Both the position numbers and the translations under genes were made by a program. DNA of 19,358 bases, taken from an uncultured Collinsella sp. (GTDB lineage: Bacteria; Actinomycetota; Coriobacteriia; Coriobacteriales; Coriobacteriaceae). The stretch spans positions 1 through 19,358 of the forward strand of contig CABUCQ010000033.1 of NCBI GenBank assembly GCA_902490095.1, in the 5' to 3' direction. Positions 15,187 to 19,358 of this stretch are shown in pieces. Under the pieces are notes generated by a model. That model made no database searches, was not told where the DNA came from, and saw only the letters and a program-made list of their open reading frames with translations. The first letter of the stretch is position 1. Every line of letters starts with the position of its first letter.

Positions 15187-16170
15187 ATGTACGAGATCGA
15201 CCTTAACCTCCCTAAGCAGATCGTCGCTGACGTCCTGTCCAACCACGAGATCCACAGTGTCGCCTTCGTCGGCTGCGGTGCTTCCATGTCCGACCTGTAC
15301 CCCGCCAAGTACTTCCTGGCCAACAACACGGACAAGCTGAACGTTCAGATCTTCACCGCTAACGAGTTCAACTACGACACGCCTTCCTGGGTCAACGAGC
15401 ACACCTTCGTGATCACCTGCTCCCTCGGTGGCTCCACGCCCGAGACCGTCGAGGCCAACAAGACCGCCAAGAAGCACAACTGCCCGGTCGTCTCCCTCAC
15501 CAACAAGGCTGGCTCCGCTCTGACCGTCGACGCCGACCACGTCATCGTCCACGGCTTCCACGCCAACTACGCTGCCAAGTGCGAGAAGCCCGGCTACGCC
15601 ATCGCTCTTGCTCTCGAGATCCTTCAGCAGACCGAGGGTTATGACCACTACGAGGACATGATCACCGGCCTCACCAACATCTTCGATCTCTGCGAGAACG
15701 CCGCTCAGCACTGCAAGAAGCTCGCCAAGAAGTTCGCCGAGGACTTCAAGGACGACAAGATGATCTACTTCATGGCTTCCGGTGCCTCCGAGAAGATGGC
15801 TTATTCTCACGCCGCCTTCCTGTTCACCGAGATGCAGTGGATCGACGCCGCCGCCTACAACACCGGCGAGTACTTCCACGGCCCGTTCGAGGTTTCCACC
15901 GAGGGTAAGCCCTACGTCTTCTTCATGTCCGATGGCGCCACCCGTCCGATGGACGCCCGCGCCCTCACCTTCCTTGAGCGCATGGGCGCCAAGGTCGCTC
16001 TGATCGACTCCAAGGACTACGGCCTGGCCGACGCCGTGCCCGCGAGCGTCGTCACCTACTTCAACCCGCTTCTGCACCTCGCCGTTATGCGCGAGTACGG
16101 CAACCAGATCGCCGAGGCCCGTCAGCACCCGCTGACCATGCGTCGCTACATGTGGAAGCTTTCCTACTAA
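15187..16170 (+). CDS. SIS-domain deglycase, FrlB/GfrE/GfrF/FraB type (SIS2)
   Basis: Second cytosolic deglycase of the locus, expected to split a glycated amino acid 6-phosphate into hexose 6-phosphate and amino acid. In 327 residues: phosphate loop GCGASMSDLYPAKYF (29-43), CSLGGSTPET (78-87), and the catalytic pair E215 (FTEMQW) and H231 (YFHGPFE), again 16 apart. The end MRRYMWKLSY matches the family. SIS1 and SIS2 differ in both sugar-phosphate loops and next to the catalytic histidine (CDFFHG against GEYFHG), which points to different substrates, as with GfrE and GfrF in Salmonella. The ATG 15187 is preferred to 15178, which is too close to the AAAGGA site (15172-15177). All 18 phenylalanine codons are TTC, a sign of strong expression. 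A terminator follows 34 bases after the stop. Confidence 0.9.
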   Translation: MYEIDLNLPKQIVADVLSNHEIHSVAFVGCGASMSDLYPAKYFLANNTDKLNVQIFTANEFNYDTPSWVNEHTFVITCSLGGSTPETVEANKTAKKHNCPVVSLTNKAGSALTVDADHVIVHGFHANYAAKCEKPGYAIALALEILQQTEGYDHYEDMITGLTNIFDLCENAAQHCKKLAKKFAEDFKDDKMIYFMASGASEKMAYSHAAFLFTEMQWIDAAAYNTGEYFHGPFEVSTEGKPYVFFMSDGATRPMDARALTFLERMGAKVALIDSKDYGLADAVPASVVTYFNPLLHLAVMREYGNQIAEARQHPLTMRRYMWKLSY

Positions 16171-16204
16171 TCACAAGTAAGTAGACCTTACGGGTTGATT
16201 GAGA

Positions 16205-16236
16205 GGGGATGGGGTTTGCGCCCCGTCCCCTTTTTT
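16205..16236 (+). terminator. Strong intrinsic terminator closing the PTS-SIS2 operon
   Basis: GGGGATGGGG (16205-16214) pairs with CCCCGTCCCC (16221-16230; one T-G pair) around a 6-base loop, followed by six T residues. This ends the PTS transcript, so the HAD gene downstream needs its own promoter. Confidence 0.95.
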
Positions 16237-16272
16237 GCTCTGGGGAGGGCGTATCCGTCGCGCCACAAAACC

Positions 16273-16319
16273 CCAGATAAAACCTACCAAAATAAACCTG
16301 TCCCTTTTTGGCAGGTGGG
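16273..16319 (+). repeat. REP-like hairpin repeat, copy B
   Basis: CCTACCAAAA (from 16283) pairs with TTTTTGGCAGG (16305-16315) apart from one mismatch. The first 21 bases (16273-16293) are identical to copy C (18407-18427), and the element ends right at the ribosome-binding site of the HAD gene (GGGAGGAG, 16317-16324), so it forms most of that gene's leader. Confidence 0.75.
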
Positions 16320-16330
16320 AGGAGATGCGT

Positions 16331-16960
16331 ATGATCAAAGCAGTGCTGTTTGACATGGACGGCGTGCTGGTCGATACCGAGTGGTTCTACAACCGTCGTC
16401 GCGTGGCGTTTATGGAGGAGAAGGGGTTCCACTTTGACGAGATCCCCGATCTTTCGGGGTCTAACGAGCCGGCCATTTGGGAGGCGCTGGTGCCCGACGA
16501 TGTTGAGCTGCGCGAGCGTCTGCGCGTGGAGTACAAGCAGGTCTATAGCCCGGACCATCCCGTTCCGTATGCCGAGCTGCTCAACGAGCAGACGGAGCCG
16601 GTGATGCGCGCACTGCACGAGCGCGGCGTGAAGTGTGCCATCGCGAGCTCGTCCTATCGCGAGTTGATCGACGAGCTGGTGGAGATTGCCGGTATCCCCG
16701 ACGTGCTGGACTACACCATCAGCGGTCACGAGTGCAGTGCGTTTAAGCCCGACCCCGAGATCTACCTGCGTGCCATGGAGGCACTGGGGGTGGAGCCTGC
16801 CGAGTGCCTGGTTATCGAGGATTCGCCTTTGGGCATCGAGGCTGGTAAGCGCTCCGGCGCCCGCGTCCTGGCGCTGCGTCCGCACGAGGGTGTCAACCTC
16901 GATCAATCGCGAGCCGATGCCGTTATTGATAATCTGACCGACATTTTGGCCGCTTTGTAG
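16331..16960 (+). CDS. HAD-superfamily hydrolase, PgmB/phosphatase-like (subfamily IA)
   Basis: A cytosolic haloacid dehalogenase-type enzyme, either a sugar-phosphate phosphatase or a phosphomutase. The 209 residues contain all motifs: the nucleophile and acid pair D8 and D10 in FDMDGVLVDTE, motif II serine in AIASSS (103-108), K139 in FKPDPEIYL, and E163/D164 in VIEDSPLGIEAG. A helical cap (about 16-85) makes it subfamily IA, like beta-phosphoglucomutase and YcjU-type enzymes. The start is ATG 16331; ATG 16325 two codons upstream touches the ribosome-binding site. It lies behind the operon terminator yet within the locus, so it may detoxify or recycle sugar phosphate from the deglycases. 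That link is inference. Confidence 0.85.
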   Translation: MIKAVLFDMDGVLVDTEWFYNRRRVAFMEEKGFHFDEIPDLSGSNEPAIWEALVPDDVELRERLRVEYKQVYSPDHPVPYAELLNEQTEPVMRALHERGVKCAIASSSYRELIDELVEIAGIPDVLDYTISGHECSAFKPDPEIYLRAMEALGVEPAECLVIEDSPLGIEAGKRSGARVLALRPHEGVNLDQSRADAVIDNLTDILAAL

Positions 16961-17017
16961 TGTCAATCCGCCGCGAGAAGCACGGGTTCAAACGTTTTTT
17001 GCGGTGGACTGGCTCAA

Positions 17018-17051
17018 TTTGGTTTCGATTTTGATCCGTTTGGCTTCGATT
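17018..17051. repeat. Short direct repeat, 21-bp period
   Basis: TTTGGTTTCGATT (17018-17030) and TTTGGCTTCGATT (17039-17051) differ at one base. They lie in the 354-bp gap after the HAD gene, immediately before the nested inverted-repeat element. Function unknown. Confidence 0.5.
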
Positions 17052-17057
17052 CGGACT

Positions 17058-17176
17058 AAGTGAGTAGACTTTTTGGCGCAGGCCGAGCACAATGCATATC
17101 TTCCTTTGTAAAACCGCAGGTCACAGGGGTGGCGGTTTTGGGTGTGCTCTGCAGGTCGCGTAAAGTCTACTCACTT
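17058..17176. repeat. 119-bp nested inverted-repeat element
   Basis: Outer arms AAGTGAGTAGACTTT (17058-17072) and its perfect complement (17162-17176); middle arms GAGCAC (17085-17090) and GTGCTC (17144-17149); inner arms AAAACCGC (17110-17117) and GCGGTTTT (17132-17139). The whole could fold as one long stem with internal loops. It has the size and terminal repeats of a small non-autonomous mobile element, or it may be a structured RNA. No open frame of note lies inside. A variant arm is found at 16175-16189. Confidence 0.65.
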
Positions 17177-17237
17177 GTAATTTGGGCCTTTGGTCGTGGG
17201 GTTGCTGGTCCCGCTTTGGTTGTCGAGAGAGGGTGAA

Positions 17238-17269
17238 TTGAAGCGCCCCCGCACGCTCCATGCTACAAT
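17238..17269 (+). promoter_or_regulatory. Promoter candidate for the YitT-like gene (extended -10)
   Basis: TGCTACAAT (17261-17269) is an extended -10 element. TTGAAG (17238-17243) is upstream, but the 20-base spacer is long, so the extended -10 probably carries the activity. It lies 46 bases before the GTG start. Confidence 0.5.
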
Positions 17270-17314
17270 CGCGGACATACCCCACAACTACATCTGCCTT
17301 CGAAAGGAGCCTGC

Positions 17315-18322
17315 GTGGCGAACGCCATCGATCAGCTCACGGACCGCGTGCTCGTGCTCGGCCGCCTCACCATCGTCCGCCGTGCCATTACCGCTGTGGC
17401 GGTCACCATTTCCGCCGTTCTCCAGACATTTCTGATCCAGGCGTTCATTCAGCCCGCCGACCTGCTTCCGAGCGGTCTTACCGGCGTCGCGGTCCTACTC
17501 GATCGCGTTACCTCGCTGGGTGGCGTTCATATCGACATCTCGCTCGGCATGCTCGCGCTCAACATCCCCGTGGCGCTCCTATGTTGGAGCGGCATTAGCA
17601 AGCGCTTCGTCATCTTCTCGATGATGCAGGTCGTGCTCTCATCGCTGTTCCTCAACGTCTTTCACTTCGCGCCGTTTTTGGGCGACAAGATCATGCTCAT
17701 CATTTTTGGCGGCGTGGTCTCGGGTCTGGGCGCTGCCATCGCGCTTAAATCCGGCGCATCCACCGGCGGCACCGACTTTATCGCGCTGTGGGTTTCCAAC
17801 CACACGGGCAAGACCATCTGGGGCGTCATCTTTGGTTTCAACTGCTTTATCCTGGCGATCTTTGGCTTTATGTTTGGCTGGGACAAGGCGGCGTATTCCA
17901 TCGTGTTCCAGTTTATTTCGACCAAGACTATCGACAGTTTCTATCGTCGCTACGATCGCGTGACGCTGCAGATCACGACGCGTAAGGCAGACGAGGTCAT
18001 GACTGCCTACGTAAACCATTTTCAGCACGGCATTAGCTGCGCCGAGGTCGTCGGCGGATATAGCCGCGAAAAGATGTACCTGCTGAACACCGTTGTCTCG
18101 ACCTACGAGAGTCAGGACATTATCAAGCTGGTGTGCGACGTTGATCCCGGCGCCGTGATCAACGTGTTCCACACGCTCAACTTTGTGGGCGGCTGGTGGG
18201 GTGGTCATGTCGACGAGCCCATGCCCACGGCCGTTCCCGATCCCGACAAGCCCGCACGCATGGCCAGCAGGCAGGCGCGCCTCAGCGAACAGGACAGCCT
18301 GCAGCAGGACGACGGCAAGTAG
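17315..18322 (+). CDS. YitT-family membrane protein (DUF161 + DUF2179)
   Basis: A multi-pass membrane protein of unknown function, common in Firmicutes and Actinobacteria. The 335 residues have hydrophobic helices at about 25-45, 75-92, 98-117, 124-146 and 165-188, with the conserved glycine-rich motif SGASTGGTDFIAL (147-159), followed by a cytosolic DUF2179 domain (about 218-290, RVTLQITTRKADEVMTAYVN onward). A charged, proline-containing tail ends it. The start is GTG 17315 behind GAAAGGAG (17302-17309). It has its own promoter candidate and terminator, so its presence between the HAD and GntR2 genes may be incidental to the sugar pathway. Confidence 0.88.
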   Translation: MANAIDQLTDRVLVLGRLTIVRRAITAVAVTISAVLQTFLIQAFIQPADLLPSGLTGVAVLLDRVTSLGGVHIDISLGMLALNIPVALLCWSGISKRFVIFSMMQVVLSSLFLNVFHFAPFLGDKIMLIIFGGVVSGLGAAIALKSGASTGGTDFIALWVSNHTGKTIWGVIFGFNCFILAIFGFMFGWDKAAYSIVFQFISTKTIDSFYRRYDRVTLQITTRKADEVMTAYVNHFQHGISCAEVVGGYSREKMYLLNTVVSTYESQDIIKLVCDVDPGAVINVFHTLNFVGGWWGGHVDEPMPTAVPDPDKPARMASRQARLSEQDSLQQDDGK

Positions 18323-18360
18323 AGTATTGGCATTTTGCCGGTCCTGCGCAACCCATCCGA

Positions 18361-18404
18361 ACGAGCCCCCCGAAAGCCCCGTTGCTTTCGAGAGGCTCTC
18401 GTTT
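18361..18404 (+). terminator. Intrinsic terminator after the YitT-like gene
   Basis: CGAAAGC (18371-18377) and GCTTTCG (18384-18390) close a 6-base loop; outer ACGAGCC (18361-18367) pairs with GGCTCTCGT (18394-18402) with small bulges, followed by TT. The T-run is short but the stem is long. Confidence 0.65.
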
Positions 18405-18406
18405 GC

Positions 18407-18450
18407 CCAGATAAAACCTACCAAAATGAAGCTGTCGCTTTTTGGTAGGG
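18407..18450 (+). repeat. REP-like hairpin repeat, copy C
   Basis: CCTACCAAAA (18417-18426) and TTTTGGTAGG (18440-18449) form a perfect 10-bp stem with a 13-base loop. The loop differs from copy B at several bases, while the left flank is identical. It sits between the YitT terminator and the gntR2 control region. Confidence 0.8.
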
Positions 18451-18492
18451 AGGGTGTATCGTTTTATCATTATGAGGTAATATGAAACTAGA

Positions 18493-18527
18493 CGTTATAT
18501 ACGTATTAGTTATTTCGATATTTCGAT
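18493..18527 (+). promoter_or_regulatory. gntR2 upstream operator and tandem repeat
   Basis: CGTTATA (18493-18499) and CGTATTA (18502-18508) are 9 bp apart, matching the sites before the EamA gene and the PTS operon. Next to them ATTTCGAT is repeated head to tail (18512-18519, 18520-18527). The AT-rich stretch 18461-18541 must hold the gntR2 promoter, but I cannot fix its boxes. Confidence 0.6.
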
Positions 18528-18541
18528 AAGAGTGATTAGAT

Positions 18542-19261
18542 ATGCCTGCGCCCAAAAATGCACCGCTTTACCAGCAGATTTACGACGAAATCAAGGATGC
18601 GATCGAGAAAGGTGTTTATGCACCCAAGGAGCGTATTCCGTCCGAGCTTGAGCTAGCCGAGCAGTACGACGTGAGCCGCATTACGGTGCGCCGCGCCGTC
18701 GAGGAGCTGTGCTCCGATGGCTACCTGGTTAAGCAGCAGGGCCGCGGCACCTTTGTCTCCACGCCGCACATCAATCGCCAGTTTCACGCCTCGACGCTGC
18801 AGACGTTTACCGCGCTGTGTGCCGGCAACGGCATGAAGGCCGGTGCGCACGTGATCGATCGCCAGATCGTTCCGGCGCGCCAAAACGAGATGGAGTTCTT
18901 TGGCCTGCAGAAGGATGCGCTGCTGCTGCATATCAAGCGCGTGCGTACGGCCGACGGCGAGCCCATCTTTGAGGAGAACATCTTTGTGCCGTTTGATGCC
19001 TACCGCGAGCTGTTGACGGCCGATCTTGAGGACAAGTCTATTTTTGCCGAGGTCGAGCGTGTTGGCGGAATCCCGATTGTCTCGGTTGGCTACCGTACGG
19101 TCGAGGCCGTTCGAGCTAACGCCGAGCAGGCGGCCGAGCTGGGCATTGCTCCGCACGATCCGCTGCTCAACCTGCGTGCCGGCTTTACCGGTCCCGATGA
19201 CGAGCCGGTTTTGATGGGTAAGCAGTACTACGTGGGATCGCGCTACGTTATGGTGATGTAG
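18542..19261 (+). CDS. GntR-family regulator with UTRA domain (GntR2)
   Basis: A second HutC-type regulator, 239 residues. The winged helix-turn-helix covers about 8-75 (YQQIYDEIKDAIEKGVYAP, then RIPSELELAEQYDVSRITVR, wing KQQGRGTFVS), and the UTRA ligand domain about 90-235. It differs clearly in sequence from GntR1, so the two are not recent duplicates. The ATG at 18542 has only a weak AGAGTGA-type ribosome-binding site, fitting low expression. Its own upstream region carries the same 9-bp-period operator as the EamA and PTS promoters, so I propose that it controls these genes and itself, with a sugar phosphate or Amadori-product phosphate as inducer. The repeat copy 2 follows 6 bases after the stop. 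Confidence 0.92.
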   Translation: MPAPKNAPLYQQIYDEIKDAIEKGVYAPKERIPSELELAEQYDVSRITVRRAVEELCSDGYLVKQQGRGTFVSTPHINRQFHASTLQTFTALCAGNGMKAGAHVIDRQIVPARQNEMEFFGLQKDALLLHIKRVRTADGEPIFEENIFVPFDAYRELLTADLEDKSIFAEVERVGGIPIVSVGYRTVEAVRANAEQAAELGIAPHDPLLNLRAGFTGPDDEPVLMGKQYYVGSRYVMVM

Positions 19262-19267
19262 GGTTGG

Positions 19268-19358
19268 TTCCGCCGTTCTAACGAACGGCGGATCGGTCGA
19301 CGCTGCAAGCCCGCCAGAGCGGCAATCTGCCTTTCAACTTCGGCGGCATGACCAGAAG
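19268..19358 (+). repeat. Two-hairpin intergenic repeat, copy 2 (cut by window end)
   Basis: TCCGCCGTTC (19269-19278), loop TAAC, GAACGGCGGA (19283-19292) repeats hairpin one of copy 1; the rest aligns without gaps to 10816-10881. The window stops in the loop of hairpin two, after GGCGGCATGACC. It follows the gntR2 stop, as copy 1 follows SIS1. Confidence 0.75.

Noticed and set aside
9762..16128. Long minus-strand frames opposite SIS1, the PTS genes and SIS2 (9762-10736, 12353-13156, 13310-14224, 14073-15074, 14914-16128)
   Set aside because: Each mirrors a well-supported gene with family motifs; their compositions (runs of G, V, D, H, L) are those of antisense shadows, and they lack ribosome-binding sites.
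16171..16356. 61-codon minus-strand frame after SIS2
   Set aside because: It spans the terminator and repeat copy B in reverse; no domain and no start signal.
17110..17145. T-box-like sequence (AGGGGTGG near ACCGC)
   Set aside because: The order of elements is wrong for a T-box antiterminator, no specifier stem or following terminator is seen, and the inner arms belong to the symmetrical 119-bp element.
8821..18450. CRISPR array
   Set aside because: The repeats are few, kilobases apart, in mixed orientation and hairpin-forming; there are no regularly spaced spacers and no cas genes.

Overview
This 19.4-kb stretch comes from a GC-rich bacterial chromosome. I read it as a Collinsella-like member of the Coriobacteriia (gut Actinobacteria). 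The reasons are the strong G/C third-position bias, the gene content, the many small intergenic hairpin repeats, and a mannose-family PTS paired with two Amadori-product deglycases; as I recall, fructoselysine use has been reported for a gut Collinsella. The genus is an inference, since there is no rRNA or other phylogenetic marker here beyond nth and mfd.

Left part, 1-8839, ordinary chromosomal genes, all on the + strand: the end of an ABC half-transporter (cut by the window start), endonuclease III (nth), the transcription-repair coupling factor (mfd), a PAP2-family membrane phosphatase, a low-specificity threonine aldolase closed by a strong intrinsic terminator, and a GNAT acetyltransferase of the phosphinothricin acetyltransferase type.

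Right part, 8861-19261, accessory metabolic locus: a divergent GntR/UTRA regulator (minus strand); a SIS-domain deglycase; an EamA/DMT transporter; a mannose-family PTS as fused IIA-IIB, IIC and IID; a second SIS-domain deglycase; a strong terminator; a HAD phosphatase/mutase; a YitT-type membrane protein; and a second GntR/UTRA regulator. The proposed pathway: the PTS imports and phosphorylates a glycated amino acid such as fructoselysine or glucoselysine; the two SIS deglycases split the 6-phosphate into a hexose 6-phosphate and a free amino acid; the hexose phosphate feeds glycolysis; and the EamA protein may move the released amino acid. Both SIS proteins keep the Glu...His pair, 16 residues apart, known from this deglycase family.

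Regulation can be read from the intergenic DNA. A 19-bp motif occurs twice in the gntR1-SIS1 divergent region. A different motif, two CGTTATA-like half-sites set 9 bp apart, occurs upstream of the EamA gene, upstream of the PTS operon (where it overlaps a consensus TATAAT) and upstream of gntR2. This suggests two separate GntR circuits.

The accessory region is rich in non-coding structure: a 91-bp repeat present twice as a direct repeat that brackets about 8.4 kb including the PTS operon; three copies of a REP-like hairpin, one of which supplies the stop codons of two convergent genes; two long perfect palindromes; and a 119-bp nested inverted-repeat element. No rRNA, tRNA, CRISPR array or transposase gene was seen.
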